DNA from: CAZKWG01 sp964615375
GTDB taxonomy: Bacteria; Myxococcota_A; UBA796; CAZKWG01
NCBI GenBank assembly: GCA_964615375.1
Contig: CAZTOW010000043.1
Coordinates: 17,640-81,639 of the forward strand
Direction: 5' to 3'
Length of the DNA: 64,000 nucleotides
The first letter of the stretch is position 1. The number at the start of each line of letters is the position of its first letter. Below, in pieces: positions 21,982-29,623 of this stretch. A program made the translations under genes and the position numbers. The notes below the pieces were generated by a model. The model ran no database searches and was not told where the DNA came from. It saw only the letters and a program-made list of their open reading frames with translations.

Positions 21982-22559
21982 TCCTCCTCAGGCTTCAACT
22001 GGAGGTAGGGCATCGGCCAGGCGTCGGCCAGCGGGAGCAGCGCGGCCGTGAGGCGCGTCACGCGCAGCTCGGGGGCCACCGGGGGCTCACCCAGGAGCCG
22101 ACGGCCGATTGGGGTCAGCTCGTGTCTGGCGGAGCCCAAAGACTCCAGCCAGCTCGTGAATGCCGAGCGACTCCAGGGGCGCGCCGTGAGGGCGGCGAGC
22201 TCAGGCAAGGCCTCCTCAGGAGGGCGGCCGGAGCGCTTCAGCTCGCGCAGGTGGTCGTCGAGGCGCTCGTCCAGGCGATAGCCGAGGTGAAAGAGCGTGA
22301 TGATCTCGTCGGGATCGGCGGAGCGCTCGCGCAGCGCCTCGTCCTGACGGCGCGCCGCCTCGCGAGCGCCCTGGAAGACCACCCATGGCCAGGTGCGCGG
22401 CAGGACATCGCGAAAGAGCGCCTTCCCCCCAAATTCATCCACCAGCGCCGTCCGCCACCAGCCCAGCCGAGGCGGATCGGTGTCCGCCTCACCCGCCCAC
22501 GCGACGGCGAGCTGGTGCGTCAGAAGGGCGTCGAGGGTCGAGCGGGGGATCGAGGACAT
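21978..22559 (-). CDS. brxE: BREX type 6 protein BrxE
   Basis: 193 residues. The LLTHQLAVAWAGE ... PRLGWWRTALVDEFGG ... LPRTWPWVVFQGAREAARRQDE pattern is that of BrxE, the gene whose presence defines type 6 BREX. GGAGG lies 9 bases before the ATG. As the first gene of the operon it fixes the promoter region to 22,560-22,960. Function of BrxE is not known. The call rests on remembered family pattern plus the exact position ahead of brxA-brxB-brxC. Confidence 0.82.
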   Translation of the reverse strand: MSSIPRSTLDALLTHQLAVAWAGEADTDPPRLGWWRTALVDEFGGKALFRDVLPRTWPWVVFQGAREAARRQDEALRERSADPDEIITLFHLGYRLDERLDDHLRELKRSGRPPEEALPELAALTARPWSRSAFTSWLESLGSARHELTPIGRRLLGEPPVAPELRVTRLTAALLPLADAWPMPYLQLKPEEE

Positions 22560-22964
22560 TCAGGGGGCCTCCGAGGTCGTCCTGTTCCCCTAACATGGCG
22601 GTGATCGGGCTGGCGCGATGGAGGTGGGTGAAGGCGGAGCGTGGCTGACGGGCTGGGCTACGTAGAGTCGCCGGTATGCGTGGACGTGGCGGTCGGTGTC
22701 GCGGCCCCCGCTGCCGTGAAGGTGGCGCCCCGCTGGCGGGCCACATGGGATCGACAAGGGGGTGCGGATCGGAAGTGCGCGTGCTTCTCAGCGTTCGCCG
22801 TACTTCGGGTCGAGGATCGGCAGTTGGGCTGATGGGCTCGGCAGTGTGGCGGCAGTGGCTCCCGAGCGTCGCGCCACTGTCGCAGCAGCGCCCAGATCGG
22901 GAGCGCGCCCGGGGCGTCGAAGCCCCGGGCACGCTATTGTGGGCAGGTCCTTTGGGCTCGGCCT
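22560..22964. other. Gene-free region upstream of the BREX operon
   Basis: About 400 bases without a supportable gene. Open frames here have arginine/proline-rich shadow-type translations and no ribosome sites. The first 60 bases hold the brxE ribosome site and, presumably, the operon promoter; no clear -35/-10 pair or operator was recognised. Confidence 0.4.
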
Positions 22965-23381
22965 CTACTCCATGCCTTCAGGACCGGCGACCGGCGCGTC
23001 TGCGTCGGTCGCTGCTTCGACCTTGCCCAGCCGGGCGCGGAGGTAGGCCATGGCCTTCGCCTCCAGTGCCGGGTCCGCGTCCGGGTGCTCGGCCAGGACG
23101 ACGCGCAGCTCGGCGAAGGCGTCGCCCTCGCCGGTGTGCTCGTCGATCAGCTCTTCGACCAGCGCCTCGACGCGGCCTCGGCTGCGCAGGACGGGGGCAG
23201 GGTCGGGCTCCTCGCCGTTGGCGATGGCGACCACGAAGCGGTGGACAGTGATCGCATGATCTTCGGCCGCGCGACGGAGGGACTCCGCCGCCTGTCGCTG
23301 CTGCTCGGCGGTGGTGTAGATCGCGGACAGCGCGGTTCCGCGCTCCAGGGAGGGGCGGGGTACGGGATCGAGAGAGGACAT
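22965..23381 (-). CDS. Small hypothetical protein
   Basis: 138 residues from ATG 23381, chosen because GGAG lies 6 bases upstream; upstream sequence in the same frame lacks coding character. The protein is acidic and helical, with an ITVHRFVVAIANGEEPDPAPVL segment (split here as ITVHRFVVAIANG and EEPDPAPVL) and AEHPDADPALEAKAMAYLRARLG near the end. No Cys, membrane segment or known domain. It lies upstream of brxE on the same strand, with 400 bases between, so it is probably a separate unit of the accessory region. Confidence 0.55.
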   Translation of the reverse strand: MSSLDPVPRPSLERGTALSAIYTTAEQQRQAAESLRRAAEDHAITVHRFVVAIANGEEPDPAPVLRSRGRVEALVEELIDEHTGEGDAFAELRVVLAEHPDADPALEAKAMAYLRARLGKVEAATDADAPVAGPEGME

Positions 23382-23714
23382 CGAGACTCCATGCTCGCGA
23401 GAGGGTCGTCCGTGAGCGCGAGCGGGCTCGTGGACGCGGTGGCCAGAGGGCTGGACACCGAGATTCCACGAGGTGGTCAACCCCGGAGAACCTGCTTTGC
23501 AAAAGGCATACCAGGGGGTGTGGGTGTCAACGGGCATGGGCGCGGGTGGACGGTCGGCACGGGCCATAGCTGCGTGAGACATGGCGTTGAATAGCCGTTG
23601 TTGGGCCTTTGGCTGGCAGTTGGTGTCTGCACATGGAATAGCGGCGACGTGGTGCGCATGGTCAACTTGCGCGGCGCGCTCAGCGGGTTGGGGTCTCCTG
23701 GAAGCTGGCCACCG

Positions 23715-23848
23715 GACATGTCATGCCAGGTCGGTCCACTCCGCTGCGCGGTATGGGCCGCCTTCCCCGATCATTCACCCGACATGACATGGTCGGTGAC
23801 ATGACATGCCTGCCGACATGACATGGGGCCCGAAGCGGACATGACATG
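23715..23848. repeat. Iteron-like array of GACATGACATG
   Basis: Four perfect copies of the 11-mer GACATGACATG start at 23781, 23798, 23815 and 23838 (spacing 17, 17 and 23 bases). A fifth related copy, GACATGTCATG, is at 23715. Each 11-mer is itself a tandem GACAT/GACATG. The array lies upstream of the gene at 23971, just ahead of an AT-rich stretch near 23870-23915 that could be its promoter. Such spacing (about one and a half helical turns) suits operators or replication iterons. Confidence 0.75.
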
Positions 23849-23970
23849 GCCGGCGCCGCCGTGAGCAGCGGGTTCAGTACAGTAAACGCCATGTTACTAT
23901 TTTGGAACACGTTGTAATCGACAAGCCCGGCGCGCCATGGGATGCTCGGACCGTGACTACCGGAGCCCCC

Positions 23971-25470
23971 ATGTCCCTGCCCACCCTCAACGCCGCCCTC
24001 AGCACGCTGCACGACCGGCTCGGCCCGCTGCCCTACCAGATCTACGACGCGCTCCCGGACGAGCTCACCGAGCGGCAGGCCGCGTTGCTCCTGCTCGCCG
24101 AGGAGCCCTCGGGCGGCCTGGCGATCTTCCGGCTGAGCGATGAGCAGGCCGAGCAGGAGGCCGCCGTAGAGAAGGTGCTCCGCGACACCGCGATGTCGCT
24201 CTGCCCGGGGCTGGTGCGCGGCTTCGAGATCGTGGCGCTCCAGGGAGGGTCCTGCGCGATCGTGTTGCTGGCGCCGATGCCCTCACTGGACCACTGGACG
24301 GGCGCGTGCGACCTGCGCCCCGTGCTCGGTACAGGGGTCGACAACTTCGAGCACTTCCTGCTCGACCATGCGCCTGAGGACGCCACAGATGACGAAGTTG
24401 ACGCGATCCCAGACCTGTGGGACGAGCATGACCGGGCGCTGGTCTCGCTCGGCGCGCTGTTCCCCTGGCGCAGCGAGCTGCTCGCGACCGTGTCCGGGCT
24501 GCTGACCTACGGCGACGACGCGCACGAGCACCTGCCCGGCCAGCGCCTCGTGTCGCGGAACGGCCGAACCACGGACTCCAGGTTTGGCGACATCGGGAAC
24601 CTGTGCGAGCACGGTCGCGAGGTGCTCCATTGGAACGGCGGGCTGCCTCGGCGGCTGGGGACCGCGCTCCTGGTGAACGCTTTCGCGCTGCGGCGCTGGA
24701 ACCAGGACGATCCGGGCGGGCCCGTGGTGATCGAGGCCGACGAGGGCGCGATCTCCGTCTCCGCGCCGGGCACGACGCTGACCGACTGGCGGGCCCGCGA
24801 AGGGCGGCGGCCCAACCCGCACCTGGACGGTCTGCTACGGCGCCTGGAGATCTGGAAGGGGCCGATGCTGGACCTGCGCACGATCCAGCAGGAGCTTCGT
24901 CGCGTGGGGCTGCCGCCGCTGAGCGTCGAGGAGGAGGCGGACAAGGTGGTGTTTGGGTTGCGCGCCTCGGCAGAGGTAGTGGCGGCGGCGCGGGCGCTGG
25001 ACGTGTGGCGGGACGAGGACGCGGGGCTGGTCGCGAGCGCAGCGGTCCAGGATCGTGGCGCGAAGACGAGCAAGGCGCTCAATGTGCTCCCGGCGAGCGG
25101 GCGCCAGGTCACGGTGGCGGCGGTCCGGCCTCGACCGCAGACGAGCGATGGCCTCGCAATGCCATCGCTCACGCCCGTTCCGGTCGTCGCGAGACCGACG
25201 AGCCCTGCCCCTGCGCGTCCTGGACGAAGCCCTGTACAGACCACTCGGCTGCGCGCCCCACCCCGGCTCTCCGCCGAGGCCCGCGCCGCCCAGCTCCTCG
25301 CGCTCCTCCACGCCGAGCCCGACGCGCTCACGCGCCACCAGATCGAGCACACCCTGGCCTGGTCGCGCTCGACGACCCGGGCCGTGCTCGCCGCCGTGGT
25401 CGCCGATGGGCGCGTGGCGCTGGAGGCCACCTCGCCGAGATCACCCCACCAGCGGTATCGGGTGGCGTAG
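23971..25470 (+). CDS. Divergent AlbA/Schlafen-type (RecG-C-like ATPase) regulator with C-terminal winged helix
   Basis: 499 residues from ATG 23971 with GGAG 7 bases upstream; an in-frame ATG at 23902 is less likely. Residues about 190-330 follow the pattern of the GHKL-type domain (HATPase_c_4) of AlbA_2/Schlafen proteins. This comprises LGTALLVNAFALRRWN (an altered REAL-VNA-HRDY motif), PVVIEADEGAISVSAPG, then NPHLDGLLRRLEIWKG and IQQELRRVGLPPL. The last 70 residues look like a winged helix (RHQIEHTLAWSRSTTRAVLAAVV). The N-terminal 180 residues are unrecognised, and the canonical His of the HRDY motif is missing. The iteron array lies just upstream, consistent with autoregulation. Confidence 0.55.
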   Translation: MSLPTLNAALSTLHDRLGPLPYQIYDALPDELTERQAALLLLAEEPSGGLAIFRLSDEQAEQEAAVEKVLRDTAMSLCPGLVRGFEIVALQGGSCAIVLLAPMPSLDHWTGACDLRPVLGTGVDNFEHFLLDHAPEDATDDEVDAIPDLWDEHDRALVSLGALFPWRSELLATVSGLLTYGDDAHEHLPGQRLVSRNGRTTDSRFGDIGNLCEHGREVLHWNGGLPRRLGTALLVNAFALRRWNQDDPGGPVVIEADEGAISVSAPGTTLTDWRAREGRRPNPHLDGLLRRLEIWKGPMLDLRTIQQELRRVGLPPLSVEEEADKVVFGLRASAEVVAAARALDVWRDEDAGLVASAAVQDRGAKTSKALNVLPASGRQVTVAAVRPRPQTSDGLAMPSLTPVPVVARPTSPAPARPGRSPVQTTRLRAPPRLSAEARAAQLLALLHAEPDALTRHQIEHTLAWSRSTTRAVLAAVVADGRVALEATSPRSPHQRYRVA

Positions 25471-25524
25471 ATCCGTTCCATACCCTGATCCTTTTCAGTT
25501 CTACAATCAAATCATGAGGCCCCG

Positions 25525-26109
25525 ATGTCCCTTCAATCCCCCCGGTCCCTGGACCAGCTCGACCCCACCTCTGAGTCCGAGGGCGAACTCCGCCCTCTCG
25601 GCGACGCCGCCTTCTACTGGCGCTATCGCCCCGAGTTCGGCGCCTGGCTCCGCGCTGCCCGCGAGGCCCGCGGCCTGACCCTGCGAGCCGCCGCCGCCGA
25701 GTTGGACATCTCGTTCACGACGCTGCAGAAGTTCGAGGTCTCCGGCCGGAACAAAGCTCCCTCGCTGGCGTTGCTCCAGCGGATCGCCACCCTGTACGGA
25801 CGCCCGCTCGGCGAGGTCTTGGAGGAAGCTGGCGTCGAGGTCGCGCTGCCGCCCGACGTGTACGCCGACGTCAACCGCGATGACGCCTTCGCCGCTCTGG
25901 TCCTCTTCCCGGCGCTCCGGCCGACCCGCATGGATCCGGCGTGGTTGGACTCGTTCCCGTCTGTTCACAAACAACAGTGGGTGGAGTTCGCGCTGCGGCT
26001 GGAGAGCCATCTGGCGGCGGGCGGGGTGTCCGTGAGCGAGATCCTTCGGCGGGGGGTCAAGAGCCCCGAACACGAAGGCGAGGCAGGTGAGGGTAGCGAG
26101 CAGACCTGA
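25525..26109 (+). CDS. XRE-family helix-turn-helix regulator
   Basis: 194 residues. Residues 38-93 form a classic HTH_3 domain: FGAWLRAAREARGLTLRAAA, then LDISFTTLQKFE, then PSLALLQRIATLYGRPLGEVL. The C-terminal 100 residues are unrecognised and may bind a partner or ligand. GAGG lies 6-9 bases before the ATG. It follows the AlbA-like gene by 54 bases on the same strand and precedes two further rightward genes, so it may control this small accessory operon including the recombinase. Confidence 0.8.
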   Translation: MSLQSPRSLDQLDPTSESEGELRPLGDAAFYWRYRPEFGAWLRAAREARGLTLRAAAAELDISFTTLQKFEVSGRNKAPSLALLQRIATLYGRPLGEVLEEAGVEVALPPDVYADVNRDDAFAALVLFPALRPTRMDPAWLDSFPSVHKQQWVEFALRLESHLAAGGVSVSEILRRGVKSPEHEGEAGEGSEQT

Positions 26110-26153
26110 GGGATGACCACGACAACGGCGAGGCCGATCAGGAGGACACCACC

Positions 26154-26612
26154 ATGTTTGCAGCAGAGAGACTGGTTCAGAAGATGTGTGTAGAGACACG
26201 GGCGGGGCGATCGTGGATACTGACGCTCTCGAAGGAACAGTCTCCAGCGTGGCTGGCATTCCACGGGCCGCAGGGGGCTGGCGGTGAGCCACCCGTGATC
26301 TCGGCCAGTGCGCCAAGGATCGAGCTGTGGCCAGCGGGCGGCGCGAACCGGCCCGTGGCAGCGTTGCCCATCGCCGCGAATCAGGACTTCCGAGGCGACC
26401 TGCATCGCCTGGGCCAGCGCAGGCTGGAGCCGTTCAACGGGTGGCTGTTGATGTTGGGCCTGATCCACGCCCTCGATGAGGCTGCCCGTGCTCGTCCGCG
26501 CATGCCCGTGGTCGGCGACGCGCTGACCGCTGCTGGGGCGCCCAACCTCGCTGACTGGGCCTCCGCGCTCACGTTGGCAGATTTTCAGTCTGCCCTCTTG
26601 CGTACCCGGTAG
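26154..26612 (+). CDS. Small hypothetical protein
   Basis: 152 residues with a strong AGGAGGA ribosome site 8 bases before the ATG. No known domain; the first half is predicted strand-rich (SWILTLSKEQSPAWLAFHG), the second half helical. It lies 44 bases after the XRE gene and 41 bases before the recombinase gene, so it is probably co-transcribed with both. Confidence 0.6.
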   Translation: MFAAERLVQKMCVETRAGRSWILTLSKEQSPAWLAFHGPQGAGGEPPVISASAPRIELWPAGGANRPVAALPIAANQDFRGDLHRLGQRRLEPFNGWLLMLGLIHALDEAARARPRMPVVGDALTAAGAPNLADWASALTLADFQSALLRTR

Positions 26613-26653
26613 TGGTTATGTCAACTATACCCTGACCAATTCAGGAGTGCCCC

Positions 26654-28918
26654 ATGCCCATGATCGGAGCCGCATACCTGCGGTGCAGCGACCCTCGTCA
26701 GGACAAGTCCATCGAGCAGCAGCGAGACGAGATCACCCGTCGAGCCCAGGCCGACGGTGTGATCATCCCGCCGGAGAACTGGTTCATCGATGAAGGCCTG
26801 TCGGGCCGGACCGCGAAGAAGCGTAAGTCCTACCAGGATCTCCTCCGCGTTGCCGAGACCCAGCGCGACCTGCTCCAGGGCAGGTCAAAGCACAAGACAC
26901 AGCGCATCGACCGGCTCTACGTCTGGGCCTTCAGCCGCATCGCCCGGAACATGTTCGACTGTCTACGCGCCCTCGCGACGCTGGACGAGGCCGACATCGA
27001 CATCCTCTCGCTCACCGAACCGGATGCGGGCGACAAGTCCTTCCGCAAGCTGATCCGCCCGATCCTGGCGTGGCTCGCCGAGCGCTACTCCGAGGAGCTG
27101 TCCCGCAACGTCCAGCGCGGCATGCGCTCCCAGGCCGAGCGCGGATTCTGGGTCTACGGCCACGCGCCCTACGGCTACGAGGCCGTGCCCGGCGACGGCG
27201 GCTCCCGCCTCCAGGTCACCGACAAGACACGCGCCGCCTTCGAGACCGTCCAGCGGATCTTCGCCGAATACCTCGAAGGCCGCGACGGCTTCAAGCGCCT
27301 CGCGGAACGGCTCACCCTAGAGGGCGTCACCCCACCCAGCCGCGAGGACATCCCCCGCGAGCGCCTGCAACAGACCTGGAGGAGCAAGCACATCTCTCAG
27401 ATCCTGAGCAGCCCCACCTACGCCGGTCACATCGTCTACGACGGCGAGATCGTCGGCCGCGACGCGCACACTCCGGCCGTCTCTGACGAAGACTTCGCCC
27501 GCGCGGCGGCGATCCGCGCCCTCAAGGAGCGCCGCCTCAAGGAGGGCGAGACCGGCCACCACCCGATCCGCCTCGGCGAGCGGGGCCTGCTCACCCCGTG
27601 GCTCCGCTGCGGCTCCTGCGGCGGCCGAATGAACGTCACCGTCGGCGGAAAGTCCGGAGGCGAGGACTACTATTACTACGTCTGCGGCACCCGCACCCAG
27701 AACCGGCTGGCCTGCACCGGACTCTCCATCCGCGTGGACCGCCTGGACCCGGCGGTGCTCAACTACATCGAGACCCAGCTCCTGACCCCCGAGAACGTCC
27801 AGACCCTGATCGCCCAGGCCCTCCAGGATCTCTCGGTCGCCCCGGACGAGACCGCCGCCGAGCGCGCCGCCATCGAAGCCCAGATCGCCGACCTCGACCG
27901 CAAGATACGCCTCGTCGGCATGCAGGTCCTCGACGGCATCCTCGCCCCCGAAGACGCCCGAGCCCTCAACGCCCCGCTGATCGCCCAACGCGAGCACGCG
28001 AAGCTCCGCCTCGCGTCCCTCCCGTCCTCAGCCGCGCTCCCGGCCGCCGACACCATCGACGCCGAGACCTTCCGCGCCGCCATCCGCGAAGCCTGGAGCC
28101 AGCGCCCCATTGAATCCCGCCGCGAGGCCCTCGACCGCCTCCTCGACCAGATCACCCTCACCCAAGGCGGCGCCCACATCGACTACCGATGCAAGGACGC
28201 CGACCCGCGGTTTCGTCACCAACCTCCCAACGGCCCCCCACTCGCCGCCCCGCACGAGGCTCGCTCCCAGCAGGGCCAGCGGCAGGCCCGCCCCGAGCTG
28301 CGTGTGCTGGTGCCACTCGCCCTGCTCGGCGGCCGCGAAGGGATCCTCCTCCGTGCGTCCGAGCGGCAGGCTGAGCCCGAGCCAGGCGCCGGCCACGAGC
28401 CGCTCACGTCGGCCATAGCGGCGCAGCGTGAGCTCCCCGTCGGCGGGCCCCAGCAGCGTCTCGTCGCGGTGATGGATGTCGTCGTAAGGCGGGTCGTAGG
28501 GCGCGCCGTCCAGCGTGGTGTAGGTGACGTCGAAGGCGCGCAGATCGAAGGGCAGCTCCAGCCCCACCTGCCAGCCGCCCCCCAGCCCCAGCCCGGCGCC
28601 GAGGCGCATGCGCAGCCAGCTCTGGTCGAGATCGTGCAGGTGGTCAGGGAGCTCCTGCGCGACGCAGAGGATCGGGTCCACCTCCGGGCAGGCCGCGACG
28701 TGGCTGACCTCGGTGCCGGTCCAGGTGGCGCCCGCCTCGAGCCGCCATCTCCCCCGCTCCAGCGCGGGCGTCGTCCTGCTCCCTCCAACCTGGAGGTTCG
28801 GGTTGCTTCAACCGGGTCAGGCGAAGGCGTCTCGCCCGAGCAGCACCAGCAGCAGCGCCGCGCTCATCGCCGCTCCGACGCCGCGCGCAGGGCGGCCTCC
28901 AGGTCAGAGCCCTGGTAG
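26654..28918 (+). CDS. Large serine recombinase; C-terminal quarter is read-through into antisense host DNA
   Basis: 754 residues as read. Residues 1-150 are a resolvase-type catalytic domain (AAYLRCSDPRQDKSIEQQRDE with the nucleophilic Ser in RCS; FSRIARN further on). A Recombinase domain follows with ERGFWVYGHAPYGYE and ISQILSSPTYAGHIVYDG. A zinc ribbon is at about 316-358 (CGSCGG ... YVCGTR ... ACTG), then a coiled coil. Native sequence appears to end near residue 515-525 (about 28,200). The remainder is the antisense of a truncated gene on the minus strand, so the stop codon belongs to the target. ATG 26654 has AGGAG 8-12 bases upstream. The protein should integrate or excise the surrounding element. 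Confidence 0.85.
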   Translation: MPMIGAAYLRCSDPRQDKSIEQQRDEITRRAQADGVIIPPENWFIDEGLSGRTAKKRKSYQDLLRVAETQRDLLQGRSKHKTQRIDRLYVWAFSRIARNMFDCLRALATLDEADIDILSLTEPDAGDKSFRKLIRPILAWLAERYSEELSRNVQRGMRSQAERGFWVYGHAPYGYEAVPGDGGSRLQVTDKTRAAFETVQRIFAEYLEGRDGFKRLAERLTLEGVTPPSREDIPRERLQQTWRSKHISQILSSPTYAGHIVYDGEIVGRDAHTPAVSDEDFARAAAIRALKERRLKEGETGHHPIRLGERGLLTPWLRCGSCGGRMNVTVGGKSGGEDYYYYVCGTRTQNRLACTGLSIRVDRLDPAVLNYIETQLLTPENVQTLIAQALQDLSVAPDETAAERAAIEAQIADLDRKIRLVGMQVLDGILAPEDARALNAPLIAQREHAKLRLASLPSSAALPAADTIDAETFRAAIREAWSQRPIESRREALDRLLDQITLTQGGAHIDYRCKDADPRFRHQPPNGPPLAAPHEARSQQGQRQARPELRVLVPLALLGGREGILLRASERQAEPEPGAGHEPLTSAIAAQRELPVGGPQQRLVAVMDVVVRRVVGRAVQRGVGDVEGAQIEGQLQPHLPAAPQPQPGAEAHAQPALVEIVQVVRELLRDAEDRVHLRAGRDVADLGAGPGGARLEPPSPPLQRGRRPAPSNLEVRVASTGSGEGVSPEQHQQQRRAHRRSDAARRAASRSEPW
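28215..28867 (-). pseudogene. 3'-truncated candidate selenoprotein with U-x-x-U motif, outer-membrane-type
   Basis: ATG 28867 overlaps the upstream stop (ATGA). It encodes the signal peptide MSAALLLVLLGRDAFA, then UGA (28819-28817), Pro, Gly, UGA (28810-28808), then SNPNLQVGG. The same frame continues as clear coding sequence for about 200 residues, with RLEAGATWTGTEVSH, acidic loops and amphipathic strands such as LGGGWQVGLELPFDL, as in small outer-membrane beta-barrels. I recall myxobacterial proteins with CPGCSNPNL at this place, which would make both UGA codons Cys equivalents. A hairpin lies 11 bases after the second UGA. The gene runs into the serine recombinase near 28,200-28,220; its 3' end is missing. 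Alternatives are two nonsense mutations, or a cytosolic misread. The left boundary given is approximate. Confidence 0.62.
28782..28796 (-). promoter_or_regulatory. bSECIS-like hairpin downstream of in-frame UGA codons
   Basis: On the coding (minus) strand, CCUCC-AGGUU-GGAGG forms a perfect 5-bp stem with a 5-base loop containing GGU. The helix begins 11 bases after the second UGA and 20 bases after the first. Eleven bases and an AGGU-type loop are also what the Escherichia coli fdhF SECIS element has. No bulged U is evident. Confidence 0.55.
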
Positions 28919-29529
28919 AGGGTGCGCCCCTTCGCGCTCTTCACGACGAAGTGCGGCAGCCCCTCGGCGAAGCGGAGGTGCTGCTCGGCCGCGGGCAGGG
29001 CGAAGGAGACGTTGGCGTCCGCGCCCTCCAGCTCGACCACGCGCACGGCGAGGCCGGGATCGGCCGCGAGCGCCTGCTTCAGCCGCTCGGCGCCCGTCCA
29101 GCAGGGGGCGCACCAGGGGGCGCCGAAGTCGAACAGCGTGACCTTGCCCGCCGAGAGGTGATCCTCGAGCGAGACCGCCTCACCGCGCGAGATCACCCGC
29201 GCGTCGAGCCCGCCGGTGTCCTCCCAGGGGGAGCGCGGGCGCGCCGCGGACTCCGGGCAGCGCTCCGCCGACGTGGACGCGCGGATCGCGTAGCCGCCGG
29301 GCGCGAGCGCCGCCTGCAGGGCCGCCTCGTCCGCGGGGGCGCTCAGGTCCACGCAGGCGCGACCCGTCAGCGGGTCGGCCGTGACCGCGCGCACGAAAGG
29401 CAGGGCAGCGAGCGCGTTCCGGACGTTGTCCGCGCAGCATGCGTCGCCCATGCCCGCCACGTCGAGCACGAGCACGCTGGCCCGAGCGGAGGAGATCGCG
29501 AGGAGGAGGTGCAGGGTGAGGAGCGTCAC
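28864..29529 (-). CDS. Exported thioredoxin-fold protein with N-terminal heavy-metal-associated-like domain
   Basis: About 221 residues if started at GTG 29529 (GTG 29532 is possible; no strong ribosome site). A signal peptide (TLLTLHLLLAISSARA) precedes a ferredoxin-like domain, SVLVLDVAGMGDACCADNVRNAL, which resembles an HMA metal-binding domain with Cys-Cys in place of C-x-x-C. Its closing strand is GGYAIRAST. The C-terminal half is thioredoxin-like: VTLFDFGAPWCAPCWTGAERL with active-site CAPC, and GLPHFVV as cis-Pro strand. Its stop overlaps the start of the U-x-x-U protein, so the two are coupled and may form a redox pair in the periplasm. The lipoprotein gene at 29624 diverges. Confidence 0.7.
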   Translation of the reverse strand: MTLLTLHLLLAISSARASVLVLDVAGMGDACCADNVRNALAALPFVRAVTADPLTGRACVDLSAPADEAALQAALAPGGYAIRASTSAERCPESAARPRSPWEDTGGLDARVISRGEAVSLEDHLSAGKVTLFDFGAPWCAPCWTGAERLKQALAADPGLAVRVVELEGADANVSFALPAAEQHLRFAEGLPHFVVKSAKGRTLYQGSDLEAALRAASERR

Positions 29530-29623
29530 CACCTGACCATAGCCCGATGGGCAGGGCCTCGCGAGGTGCGGACGCGCCCGCGCGCCGTTGACCTCGCGCC
29601 CCGCCCCGCGGCATCCTGGCGCC

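Noticed and set aside
22489..22932. A minus-strand gene upstream of brxE
   Set aside because: The translation is Arg/Pro-rich without structure, overlaps brxE and has no ribosome site.
23781..23848. CRISPR array
   Set aside because: Repeats are only 11 bases, spacers 6-12 bases, and no cas genes are nearby.
28808..28819. UGA read as Trp throughout the genome
   Set aside because: Many neighbouring genes (for example brxE, the lipoprotein ending at 30949 and the NTPase ending at 15579) end in UGA with the next gene starting there, so UGA is a normal stop.
28216..28918. A novel C-terminal domain of the serine recombinase
   Set aside because: The sequence is the reverse complement of a coding region with its own signal peptide and coupled start, so this part of the recombinase frame is read-through.
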